Shown: piece after piece, positions 37,401-47,798 of the stretch
Numbering within the stretch: position 1 is the first letter of the stretch
How the letters are laid out: each line of letters begins with the position of its first letter
NCBI GenBank assembly: GCA_039720395.1
Contig: CM077823.1
Span: 31,144,371 to 31,208,370, forward strand
Source: Liquidambar formosana
Taxonomy: Eukaryota > Streptophyta > Magnoliopsida > Saxifragales > Altingiaceae
Length of the DNA stretch: 64,000 nt
Direction: 5' to 3'
Program-made: the position numbers and the translations under genes
Notes under the pieces: model-generated
What the model saw: the letters and a program-made list of their open reading frames with translations, nothing else
Databases searched by the model: none
What the model was told of the DNA's origin: nothing

Positions 37401-38205
37401 AAGTCGCAGGGTTAGTTGGTTCCTAAAATTTTCATAATTTTTGCAATATATATATATACTCCCTCCATTCCTATTTAATTGGCTTACTTTTCATTCTGGG
37501 ATGTTCCAAAATTATTGTCACATTAACAAAATCAATGATTCTTTTTGTTTGATTTCCTAAATAATCCTTAAAAATGTCTTTTCTATATTTCCAATGTTTT
37601 GCATACATGGAAGCAAAATTGGAATTTTAAAACATAAGTATTGATTTGAAAGCATTTAACAGAGTTACCTAAAAAGGCGTATTTTTTCAAAAGAGATAGT
37701 CAAATAAGAACGAAGGGAGTATATCTTTTTTCTAGTTCAATTATATTATACCATCCATCAAATTAACTCACAGCTATATACCACCCACCAAATGTGGCTG
37801 ATGAAGAAAGGAGGACATTTTGGTCATTATGTATGACATAAAGAAAATAACAAATACCACATTTTATGGATGATCAATGGCGATAGTGGATGATATTGAT
37901 GGATGAAGCAGCATTTTTCATTTCAATTTCAAATTATTGATAATTCAAATTTCGTTACTATATATCTAACCATTGTACTATCAATTGTTTAATGTAGATA
38001 TGTAACGACATATTCAGAAAATAAATACTCTATGACGTTTGCAACTGTGAAGGCAAGGAGCTCCAACCACCTTTTTTTTTTTTTTTTTTTTTCCCTTGAT
38101 GTAAAGTAGTGACCAAAGTAACTAATATTCTTTTGGCTTGTACAGGGTGGGGGTCACACATGCTCCAGAGTACAAACCCAAGGAATGCCTTGCCATGATC
38201 TATAG
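30861..38205 (+). CDS. SCPL gene C, serine carboxypeptidase-like protein with frameshifted C-terminus
   Basis: Exons: 30861-31009, 31116-31261, 32213-32289, 32424-32546, 32829-32931, 33229-33266, 33638-33739, 34080-34166, 34259-34414, 34547-34618, 34888-35006, 37297-37410, 37998-38052, 38146-38205. The first 13 sum to 447 codons with all phases consistent. Residues 1-30 are a signal peptide (hydrophobic run [15 protein letters not shown]). [13 protein letters not shown] follows in exon 2, the nucleophile in GDSYSG is Ser184, the acid is in SGDHD (391-395), and the histidine is His451 in GGGHT. After codon ACA an extra T at 38161, absent from A, B and D, shifts the frame. The last 15 residues become unrelated sequence ending at TAG 38203-38205 (466 aa), instead of APEYKP... 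ending at 38230 (474 aa). All catalytic residues remain but the C-terminal helix is replaced. Intron 13 has a GC donor. It could be a young pseudogene, a variant enzyme, or a sequencing error. Confidence 0.88.
33314..33543. mobile_element. Foldback MITE in intron 6 of gene C
   Basis: Left end CCATGTTTGTTTGATTGGAA; right end its inverse TTCCAACCAAACAAACATGG. The interior is AATGGAATG-rich. A related MITE occupies the same intron of gene D (51374-51586). Confidence 0.8.
34427..34454. repeat. (CT)n microsatellite just inside intron 9 of gene C
   Basis: The run begins about 10 bases after the donor GTAAAC. Gene A (829-858) and gene D (about 52254-52266) have a CT run at the same position. Confidence 0.9.
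35391..36516. mobile_element. hAT-like element in intron 11 of gene C
   Basis: Same insertion as 8304-9434 in gene B (left end TAGGGATGTAAAATGGGC, right end TTTTACACCC), with the foldback MITE nested at about 35477-35851. Predates the duplication. Confidence 0.6.
35477..35851. mobile_element. Foldback MITE nested in the hAT-like element of gene C
   Basis: Left arm TTGCAACCCCTTCAAGTGAT; right arm ATCACTTGAAGGGGTTACAA. Counterpart of 8392-8766. Confidence 0.75.
37459..37719. mobile_element. Stowaway MITE in intron 12 of gene C
   Basis: CTCCCTCCATTCCTATTT at the left, inverse AATAAGAACGAAGGGAG at the right, flanked by TA. Counterpart of 10398-10650. Confidence 0.85.
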
Positions 38206-38650
38206 GTGGTTGGCTCATTACGCTCTCTAGTTGCCAATGGCAGTCCTAGATTAATTCAAATAGGATGTTTTCGGCCTTATATTTGTTTGTAATATTGGTG
38301 TAATCGAAGCAATATATGAACTTAACAATCTTTCACCACCAACAACAAAAAATAGAACTAGCCAAAATAAATAAATAAATAAACAGAGAGATGACAGCCA
38401 ACTAAAGGCATGCCACAAGCTTCGTAAAAAACCGCCCGTAAAGAAAAATTTTTGTAGTCGATCTCGATGCACTTGATCTGTGTATCTAAGAGATAAGTGA
38501 TAAGACTGTTAGGTTCTAACCTAAGAGCTCAAACTATTAGTGGAGAACGTAAACAAATATATGAAATCATGTCAAATCCAATATTTTGACAATCTAGGAT
38601 TTGATATTTTTCTAATATCTCATCACGTGCAAACTTAACAAGATAAAAAT

Positions 38651-39653
38651 TAGAGCTGCAACTTGGGCGGGTTGAACAGGTTGAAAGGTCAACCCAAGCT
38701 CAACCCTAAGTGTAAATCCTTACGTCCAAGCCCAACCCAACCCATATTCGGGTTGAACATTTCTAGCCCAAGCTCAATCCGTGCTCAGGTTGAGAGGGCA
38801 CGGGTTGGGCACGGGTAACATGGGTTGAGCGGGTTGAAGTTGGGTTGTGCGGGTTAGCTTATTAATTTCATTTTTTATTTTTCATCTTTAGTAAACCTGT
38901 TTCAATAAAAATAAAAATGCATTGTTGCATATGCCTACAAATCTTAATCGTGTAAACTCAATTGATTAACCTGCTTCAATAAAATCAACAGGCAGTTACT
39001 CCTTAGCAGCAATAGCGACTGAGGAAAGAAGAGAGAAGTGGCGGCAGAGTGCTCTAATGTCAAAATGATAATAACTAACTCAGAAAAATAAGAAAAATTA
39101 ACATTTATGGACACTTATTTAAAGAGCCTTTTAGGTTAAAAATAGATTATAATATCATAATTCTAGTAGATTTTATAGATTTTTTTTTTCTTTTTCTTGC
39201 TAAGAGTGGAGATTTTATAGCTGCCTAAACGCTAAGTTAGGGCTAACAGTCTAAACAAAGCTCCCCTTTTAATTCCACCCTCCCCCCCCCCCCCCCTAAA
39301 AAAAAGGGAAAAAACAATAGAAGGTAATCTGGCTACACATCTATCTCCAGCCGATTGCACATCTTCTTCTAGTAATTTCTCATACAAGCCCCCTATGTCC
39401 ACACCAAATAACCAATAGTTAAAAACCATATGATGTCATATTTAATGCATATAAAAATATTTTTAAAAAATTATATTATATAGGTCAAGGTTCGAGTTAA
39501 TCAACCCCCTTCTTAAGCCCAACCGAATTTAAATTGGGTTGATATTTTCCAACCCAAACCCAACCCAATGTATGAAAACTATCTATCCAACTCGTCTATT
39601 GACCGGGTTAGGTTCGGGTTAGGTGGGTTCAACCCACCCAAGTTGCAGCCCTA
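38651..39653. mobile_element. hAT element downstream of gene C
   Basis: Termini TAGAGCTGCAACTTGGGCGG and the inverse CCACCCAAGTTGCAGCCCTA. Perfect 8-bp duplication ATAAAAAT (38643-38650, 39654-39661). The empty site is in copy 1 near 11690 (AGATAGAAATAGATC). 1003 bp without a recognisable transposase. It is the full-length relative of the fragment at 7021-7617. Confidence 0.95.
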
Positions 39654-39927
39654 ATAAAAATAGATCTTTCACATGGAAAACAAAAATGGACTCACGAACG
39701 AAACAATAAAGGAATGTTTAAGTGTGCATTTGGCACACTGATTGGGTCGGTCCAAAAGGTTTTTTTGGAGCTAAAAGTCATTTTATGTATTTTATGGGTA
39801 TTTTGTAGGCCATTTAAAATACCTTTTAGAAAACGACATTTCTTCCAAAAGGCATATTGACAAAATCTATCAATGGTAACTTTTCATAATGCCAATTGCA
39901 AAAAGACAAAAGGCTCTCAAATGAAAA

Positions 39928-39967
<40 letters not shown>

Positions 39968-40361
39968 TGCTAAATTTATCTTTAGTTGTGCCCCAAATGC
40001 ACACTAAGTCTCTAACTTGAAAGCCTAAGGCTTCTTTTGTGGATAATATAGTGATCAAAGCTTAATGAAACTCAATAAAAAGTTTTATTATAACTAATAG
40101 GGTATCCTAAACTATAGAGTTACGGAGTTAAAAAATCTTTTGATAAGGTTATTACTAAACCCAACCTTCTAATAGGGTGTTTAGCTAATTTTCCCAAAAA
40201 TATTATTGAATATTCGTACATTGAGACATGATTGCTTAATTGAGGGGATCCTTTTACAATACTAGGGTGAGGAATGTCCTACGCACGTGCTTAATGTTAT
40301 TTGCTAGTTGGTCATGTTATAGTTAGACTTTCAAAGGTAATGCTATATGTTACATTATTGC

Positions 40362-40846
40362 TTGTCAACTTGCTACAAATTGACTATCAACATGATATAC
40401 ATTGACTACCAACTTGGTATCACTGCAGCACCTATAATGCCCTTTAAAAAAAAGGCACATATGTGGAAAAAAAGGGCAAATCCGTCATTATACTGTAGAT
40501 GAACAATGTATCAACAGTAACATTACTGAATGTCAACTTGCTACAAACTAACTACCAACATGATACAAATCGACTACCAACTTGGTATCACTGCAATACC
40601 TAAAATTCCCTTTAGAAAAAGCACATATGTGGGAAAAAAAGGGCAAATGCGTCATTTTATTGTAGTCGAATAGTGCATCTACAGTGAACAAGCCTAGCTT
40701 CTTGCTTGTCAACTTACTATAAATTGACTATCAACATGATACAAATTGACTACCGACTTAGTATCATTGCAATACCTATGATAAACAAGGGCAAACCCAT
40801 CATTTTAATGTATATGAACTAGTGTTTCTATAATAAACAGCCTTAT
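40362..40846. repeat. Three-copy tandem repeat, about 170-bp unit (copy 2)
   Basis: Counterpart of 23277-23737, with the same unit words (CAACTTGCTACAAATTGAC, GGGCAAATCCGTCATT). Tandem expansion therefore predates the segmental duplication. Confidence 0.8.
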
Positions 40847-41201
40847 TCTCTTTTATTATTGAGTTAATCTAAGGCTCTCAGCCAACTAGCTATCATAGCT
40901 TGTTGTATGTGAATGATCAGCCACCTTTATTTCATTTATTTTCAAAATTACATACAGGTCGGGTTACTAGCAAACAATAAGATTTTTAAAGTCATTTTTA
41001 GTTAAGTTAGTAGTCATTTACTAGTAAATTAGTAATTATTTGTATTGAACCATAATTGTTTGCCTATAGTCAGATCTGTTTGTAATTCCCTTGGTACTAG
41101 CTAATTATAGATTGGTCTGTTTGCAAAAAATAATTACAGTTTTTGTAGTCATTCTTAATTAAGTTTATAGTCATTTATTATTAAGTTAGTATTTATTTTA
41201 T

Positions 41202-42388
41202 GGGGGATTTAGCCATTAGTAAAGAAATTACATCTTATTTAGCAATTAGTCACCTAACTTTTTTTTTTTTTTTTTTTAAATTCAATCAGTCCATTTTTAT
41301 CATTACTGACCAAAATATACTCACTTTTATTTCTTTTTCCCTCCTTCTCTACTTACCTTTTTTCATCCTTAACACCGAACCAAAACCCCCTCACCACCGA
41401 CAGTGCGTGACGACCTCTAACGACGAGTCCACCCTAGACGACGATGACTCTGCTGTGTCGATCCCGTCCTGGAGAAGCTAGTCCAACCTGTAAGCCAAAG
41501 TTGATCAGCATAGAAGAAGAAGAAGAAGGCCACCATTCCTCCTACCAGCATCATTGTTATAGTTACTCGTTCAACCTCGTCGTGGCCCTACTCGCATAGA
41601 ATCGAAGCCACCATTCCTCTCGCAGTTATCGCCACCGTAGCTGCTCGTTCAACTTTGCTATAGCCCTACTCGCACAAAGTCGAAGCCACCATTCTCTCCC
41701 TCTCTTAAGTCATCAGCTATAACCCCGCCAAACCCCATCATTGCTCACACCCGCACATCCTAGTTCCCCAATCAATTGTTATCGCCGCTCCCCATTGACC
41801 ATCACCTTCTCCGTCACTCACACCCATATTTCCCAATCCTCTATCACAGCATCAAACCCACTACAGTACCACCCAGTCACTCCACTACCTAACCCCCTTC
41901 CTCATTTGACCAAGACCCCATTTTCATCACCCAAAAAAAAAAAATTTACTCTTCCCTCTCTGTACATATCCCCCATTATCTCTTCCCTCTCTGTACACAC
42001 TCTCTCTCGACAATAAACATATACTATCTTAGTACACTTTACAAAAGAGATATTTCATTTTTTTTGAGTGATTACAATTTAACAAAGCAGTAAAATTTTA
42101 CTACTTCACTGTAAAATTTACTATAATTTTACTACTTCACTATAAAATTTATTACTTCGTCAAGTAGTAAAATTTTACAGTCTTAATCTAAGTTAGTTAC
42201 ATAGGGTGCCCTTAATGACAAAAAAGGGAGTGCCCTTAGTAATAATAAGGGCAAACCAGGGATTTTCAAAAAATGTGTGATTAATTGATAAATAAGTTTT
42301 AGTTTCATTGACTAATTGGTTTATAAAAACTCTTACTTGACTAATTGCCAATATTTTACCAAAAAGTGGACTATTCGCCAATTTCCCC
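41202..42388. mobile_element. Mutator-type element private to copy 2
   Basis: The ends pair as GGGGGATTTAGCCATTAG and the inverse of CTATTCGCCAATTTCCCC. The arms extend further (GCAATTAGTCA near both ends). The 9-bp duplication has one mismatch (TTATTTTAT 41193-41201, TTGTTTTAT 42389-42397). Copy 1 is uninterrupted near 24080-24095. The C-rich interior (41380-41720) has a two-copy repeat with CTCGTTCAACCTCGTCGTGG and CTCGTTCAACTTTGCTATAG. No transposase. Confidence 0.85.
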
Positions 42389-43934
42389 TTGTTTTATTGA
42401 TGTGTAATTATTTACCATTGTCGAACCAACTTATAATTCCCCTGCTATATTTTTTGACCCGCAACAATGAACAAACATAACAAGATGAGGCAATAACCAA
42501 TGAGTGATACCAAGAAAAAAATGGAAGGTATAAGATGGTGATCTAGCGGTCATCTCTACCACTATTCCATGCTTCTATGCAGATCTAAGCCGTCCATTTT
42601 GTTGCAACGAAGGGATGGGTTCTCCCAAGACACTTGGATTTCTTGCTGTGCACAGCATCAAATCTAAACTCTCTCTCAAGTCCCGAATAGACTGACAATT
42701 TGGTTCTTACAATGTAATGTAATGTACTGTTTGGGCAAAACAACATGAACTGATATTATTGACATGAATACTATGTATTGGGGGTTGTAAATTTGATTCA
42801 TATGTAGATCATACATGTCAAAAATATAGTTGATCCGAAATGATCGAAAAATTGTTTCATTTATAGATGTCATAGATGAGTGATTGTTATAGATTAAAGA
42901 ATGTTATTTTGAATCGAATAACAATCAATCTCATATTAACTTGATTTTTGAGATGGATAATCACCTACATGATTAAGAAGACTATCTAATCCAACATTTG
43001 ATTTCAAGTACACTTGATATTAAGAAAGACTATATATATTGAATCAAAGAGTAGCTTAAAAAATAGATTTCATGCATGAAGCTGACTGTTTGACAAATTC
43101 ATGGCATATATCCTTTCTTTGGGCATTTGGATCTATGAGTAAGGAACGACGTTGTGTCGTGCATGTAATCTTTAACATCCAACTAGGATGGCATCTTCAA
43201 CTCAATATCTCATAATTGGGGTTTTTTAAACAACATTACGTTTCTTTTATGATAAAATATTCCTATTAATTTGTTTGAAATTTTTTATAAATTTTTTTAA
43301 AATATCTATATATATATGAAGAATTGGAATTTTTCAAAAGGGGACAGGGGGTATGTGGGTGGGAGCTTAAACATTAATTAACCATTAAAGAAGACATGGC
43401 ATACAAAGAGCAAATCCCCTTACCCTCCAACAATAAAACCTAAGATGGGAAGATGGGCTTATGATCAAGTCACATTTAAAAGCTGGAAGCCTAGGCTGTG
43501 ACTTACAAAATTAGTTGCATCCTAACTTTTTTATTAAATTTTGTTATTATTGCAAATAGGGTATCTAAATTTTTTGACCGACTAATTTTTTGAATATAAG
43601 ATTAACCACCACCTCCACAAGGTAATTCGATGGCCAGGTTCAAGAGGGAATGAAAAATCAAATCCAAAATATTTCACTTCTTGAGGCACAAATCCAAAGA
43701 ATTATTAGTGCATCTTTTGAAGTAATTTTAATTAAATTTTAATTAATCACGTTAATATAATGTGATTTGATAAGCCATCGGATCTTACAAGATCGAACGG
43801 TCTCCAAAATAGTTGATTGAAAAGAATAACTTACATAATAATGAAACCCATGTATCTTGTGAAATCCAATGCTTTAAGAATCATGTAAACCTAGGCTTAA
43901 TTGTAAAACCCATATATACATATACATACATATA

Positions 43935-45144
43935 GGTAGTGTTTGGTTGGAGGGAATCATTCCTAGGAAAGGGGTTTGATTCCTCTTTCCAGTGTTTGGC
44001 ACGCACACATTGCCGGGAAAGCCTCATTCCCACTACCCTCACATTCCCGCATACAGCCGGCATCCCAAACCCGCATCCAACATAGGTTTGTAAAATGATT
44101 GCTGGGAATGGTTTTATAATAAAATAAAAAGACAAGCGTCCCGTAGTGTTTTAGTGAACACCATTTGTTATTCCAGCCGTGCATGTCCCTTATCAAACCC
44201 AAAAAAACATGATTTATTCTCTTTTCCTCATAATCATAGCAATGAATAGACCTCCACCACATCTCCATTGACGACAACCTTCATTGTCGCTCTCTTCTTA
44301 TCCACAATCCAGCGACATTGTCAGCGAGGGAGAGTAGATCGGCGGCCATGGTGGGGGCACAACTACAACAACTTCGCCGACGAGGGAGAGCAAATCAATA
44401 GCCATAACGGGGGTTGGAATCCAGCGACATCGCCATCCCTCGACTCGCCGGTGGCAAAAGCAGCAGTAGCTTGTCCCTTCTCATTCCACGTTGGTATTTA
44501 CCAACAACGTGAAATGATATGAGCCCGATTTCTAGTTATGGTTTGTGTGCAATTTCTGGCTATTTTTGGGTATAATGTTAAGAGTTATTTGGGCTGAAAT
44601 TCAAGTACTTGGTGAAAGGGATAAAGAGGAGTGTTGAATTAAAGGGGTTTCCTCAATATTTTGCTGGAAATTGCTAAGGTAAGGGGTGTGAATTTCACCA
44701 GAGAAGAAGACAACGATGGTAAGGAGTGATTCCGAAGCGATCGATGGTGGTGATTCCAAAGTGATCGATGGAGGCAATTCCGAAGTGATCTTTGTTGTCC
44801 TTCTCTTTCTTTGCCTTCGCCAGCGATCGACGATGGTGATTCCGAAGTGAGAGAGAAGGAGAATGAGGGAGAGAAAGAAACAGGGAAGAAAAAAAGAAGA
44901 GAAAGGGTAGTGTGACTATGTGAGAGAAAGAAAGAAAGAGAATGAGGGTATTGTAGGAATTTTATCCAAATAGGAATCATATTCCTAACCGACCAAACAT
45001 AGGATTTGGGAATGTTTAAAGGATGCCCAATACCCATTCCCGACCAACCAAACGTGGGGATAGGTAATATTCATTACATTCCCATTCCCAAGTAATGTCT
45101 TATTGCTTGGTTTCACATTCCCTTTCTTCGAACCAAACGCACCC
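43935..45144. mobile_element. PIF/Harbinger-like non-autonomous element private to copy 2
   Basis: Ends GGTAGTGTTTGGTTGG and the inverse of CGAACCAAACGCACCC, matching the GG..GTTTGGTT terminus of PIF-like MITEs. Empty site ACATATAGGATGATG at about 27013-27027 in copy 1. A 3-bp ATA flanks both sides; PIF elements usually duplicate TTA or TAA, so this detail is atypical. The interior has repeated GATGGTGATTCC(G/A)AAG words (44715-44850). Confidence 0.8.
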
Positions 45145-45147
45145 ATA

Positions 45148-45305
45148 GGATGATGATCAAGTAAGCACGTGCTGATATAATTTATGTCAACCCTCGCATT
45201 GAGAGTTATACTTTGTATATTAGTGGGATATTAGGTATATTGGACCAATGTAAGGGGTACAACCCCCAATGCATGGTACTGATATAATTTATATCAACAC
45301 GTGCT
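45148..45305. mobile_element. MITE with GATGATGATCAAGTAAG end (copy 2)
   Basis: Counterpart of 27020-27200. Ends contain CACGTGCTGATATAA and TTATATCAACACGTGCTGATG (inverse). Confidence 0.65.
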
Positions 45306-45489
45306 GATGGGAACATAACCACATATATATATATATACAAACATACATACATATATATATATAGTCTAGGTTAAGTAAGAATATGTTGATATAAGCTAGT
45401 TATATCAACGTTATGCATTGGAGGTTATATATATTCTGTGCATTGGTTCAATATATCCTATAATCCACCACTACATGGGGTACAAGTGT

Positions 45490-45984
45490 CAGAGGTGTAA
45501 AATGGTTTGGGTAGACTTGAGAATCAAACTGTTCCATGCAATTTGGTTTGGTCCGATCCGGTTCAAGCAGTAACTAGTTTGGTTCTCGGGACAAATTTTT
45601 AAAAACCGGTGAATTCGGTCTGGTCCACAGTTTAGGGGGTTTCAGAATTGGTCCAGACTGAATTCCCGAATTACAAAAGAATAAATAATAAATATAAATA
45701 TAAATATATGATTATATATATAATTATATGTTTATATTAATATGTTATATTCCATATATAAGTATTATTGAATAAATAATAATACTTTCAATAAAGTTAT
45801 TACCTTTTACAAAAAAAACAAAAAAAAAAACCGAGAACTGGACCAAGAACCAAACCATTTTTGTTGTTCTGGTCCAATACAACTTTTGGTCCGGTTCTAA
45901 TCCAATTTTTGAGGTCCCAAATTAATTCGATTCGGTCTAGATATACCCTTGACCTGGACCGACCCAGATTGATTTTCACCCCTA
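45490..45984. mobile_element. hAT element private to copy 2
   Basis: Begins CAGAGGTGTAAAATGG and ends GATTTTCACCCCTA. Perfect 8-bp duplication ACAAGTGT (45482-45489, 45985-45992). Empty site GGGTACAAGTGTACAAGCCC at about 27335-27354 in copy 1. 495 bp. Confidence 0.93.
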
Positions 45985-46004
45985 ACAAGTGTACAACCCC
46001 CGAT

Positions 46005-46145
46005 GCGAAAATTAATATAATTTATATTAGCATGTTCTTACCTAATCACCATCTTTTATATATATGTATAATATATATATATATATATCGCATCAATATA
46101 ATTTATATTAGCATGTTCTTACCTAATCACCATCTTTTATACATA
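46005..46145. repeat. Two-copy local tandem duplication
   Basis: TTTATATTAGCATGTTCTTA followed by CCTAATCACCATCTTTTATA occurs twice about 83 bp apart, separated by a TA run. Copy 1 has it once (about 27375-27416). Confidence 0.85.
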
Positions 46146-46157
46146 TATATGTGCTAT

Positions 46158-46311
46158 GAGGGCTGATAATGTGCGGGATATCTTGAAGTATCCCGTTCGA
46201 TCACGGCCGTCTACGAGCTATACGCGCTCATTCACATGTCCGCATGTATCACTCATGGACAGCCGTGATCGAATAAGATATCTAAGATATCCCATATATG
46301 ATCAAAGCTTT
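46158..46311. mobile_element. Small Mutator-type MITE private to copy 2
   Basis: A 154-bp insert. Inverted segments GGGATATCTT..CGATCACGGCCGTC and GACAGCCGTGATCG..AGATATCCC. Flanked by 9 bp with one mismatch (ATGTGCTAT 46149-46157, ATGCGCTAT 46312-46320). Empty site ATGCGCTATTTGATC at about 27419 in copy 1. Confidence 0.8.
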
Positions 46312-46540
46312 ATGCGCTATTTGATCTAGTCTAAGTATTGCAAGTACAAGTAACACTTGAACACAAAGGCTTGGGAAAAGACTCCAAAAAAATAGCTTTT
46401 CTTATTTTATTTTATTATTTGCAAAAAGAAATTTTATTAAACATAAATGATATAAAAAGTCACAATATTTGACACAAAAACATCCTAGAGATCAAACTAC
46501 CTACTCAATAACCTAATAAATTGCTGCATCAATTAAAACA

Positions 46541-46650
46541 ACATAAGGTTAGCTCAATGGCAAGGACGGATGGGATAAAAAATAAGAATAGGCTAGAAAA
46601 GTTAGGAATTCAAATCTCTATCATCTAAAAAATAAAAATAAAAAAACAAA
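46541..46650 (+). mobile_element. tRNA-derived SINE fragment upstream of gene D
   Basis: Box A-like TTAGCTCAATGGCAAGG (46549-46565), box B-like GGAATTCAAATCTC (about 46605-46618), then an A-rich tail with AAAATAAAAATAAAAAAAC. The order and spacing fit a Pol III-derived SINE. Confidence 0.6.
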
Positions 46651-47798
46651 CACACAAACAAATAAACACGTGACGACGTTGTAGGACATCCATGTTCAGG
46701 AGAGGTAAATCACCGAACTCCTAGGAGATCATTGGTTACGATATAATTATTCTGGGAGATGCGAATCACATGTACCAAATTCCTAGAAGACCATTAGTTA
46801 GGATATAATAATTCTAGGAGGGACCCATAATTGATGCGGAGTCCAGATCTTCTGGCCCCATTCGGTGTCTCCCTGTTATGTAACCTCAATTTGTTTGTCG
46901 GTGTAGCAAACTCTAACTCCACCATCGCGCCATCATTTCTTTGGTCGGAAGGAGTGCGCTTTAACTGGTCCGCGTCGTGTGACGCCGGTCTGGTTTGGTG
47001 GAAAGAGAAATGGGAGATTTTCCAGATAAACAAGATGACGCCGTGAGTTAACGGGAATTGTGTTGCCACATGGCAACATTTGATTCGGGTGACACAGAAA
47101 GGGACATAGAACGACTGTCTCGATTCCCTACAATGTCGTCACGTTTCTTTTCACTTCAAAAACTAAAAATACAACGTGCAAAATACTGAAATGGACCCCT
47201 ATCCGTTTGCAATTTCCCTGACCTATCCTTCTAGTGGTCATTTTTAGAAAGTTAGTTGTCCACTCCTTTTTTCTCCGCATTCGAACTTTTCTAGTTAGTA
47301 CACAAGACAATATATGGTCCAACTTCTGCAGCAATTTATGTAGTGATCGAAATCGTCCCACTGGTCTTAGCCAAAAAGCCTATCAGTCCCAAGGTACAAA
47401 TACGGTCCCTATCAACCAGAAACGCAGAAATTGAAGGGTTTCCCAAATGTTAGTTGCATTTTTTTACTAGTAGGAGCCACTCCACGTGATTTTGGGGTCT
47501 ATTTTGACTTACAGACTTCACTTTGAATGGAAGGCAACGACAAACCTTCAAATTTCAAAGTCCCACCTACCGTTTGATGCAATAATCAAACAGATGAGAT
47601 CAAATAAAGTCGCTGCATAGTGGCGGCTTATGCTGGTATTATGCATATAAGAAAAATTGACAGTTCTCTCCTACATATTGCCCAATATGTGCACAAACTT
47701 TTAAACTGTGTAATTAATTCTATGTATCCGTGCACCTAATTAATTTATGTATTTATAGGCTAATTTTTCATAGGCATTTCCATTCGAAGAGAGAAGCC
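46651..47798. other. Upstream region of gene D
   Basis: No exon is recognised. A degenerate two-copy repeat at about 46717-46815 has AGATCATTGGTTACGATATAATTATTCT, split by mutation from its second copy GACCATTAGTTAGGATATAATAATTCT. A TATA-like word (GCATATAAG) lies near 47642-47650. The minus-strand 91-codon frame at 46794-47069 has no recognised motif. Confidence 0.4.

Larger units (their letters stand above)
27641..46513. repeat. Tandem segmental duplication, copy 2 (contains gene C)
   Basis: Counterpart of 5382-27628. Private additions here: about 2.4 kb at 28095-30530 (including the MITE 28231-28628), hAT 38651-39653, Mutator element 41202-42388, PIF-like element 43935-45144, hAT 45490-45984 and MITE 46158-46311. 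Unlike copy 1 it keeps SCPL exons 3-10. Confidence 0.9.

Noticed and set aside
43881..45037. Several frames of 80-130 codons on both strands
   Set aside because: They fall inside the PIF/Harbinger-like insertion and have no transposase or other recognised motif.
46794..47069. Possible small gene on the minus strand upstream of gene D
   Set aside because: No recognised domain, no conservation evidence within the window, and the opposite strand is also open over part of it.
47730..47798. In-frame extension upstream of the gene D ATG
   Set aside because: It has no ATG (the first codon would be GTG); the first ATG with good context is 47799.
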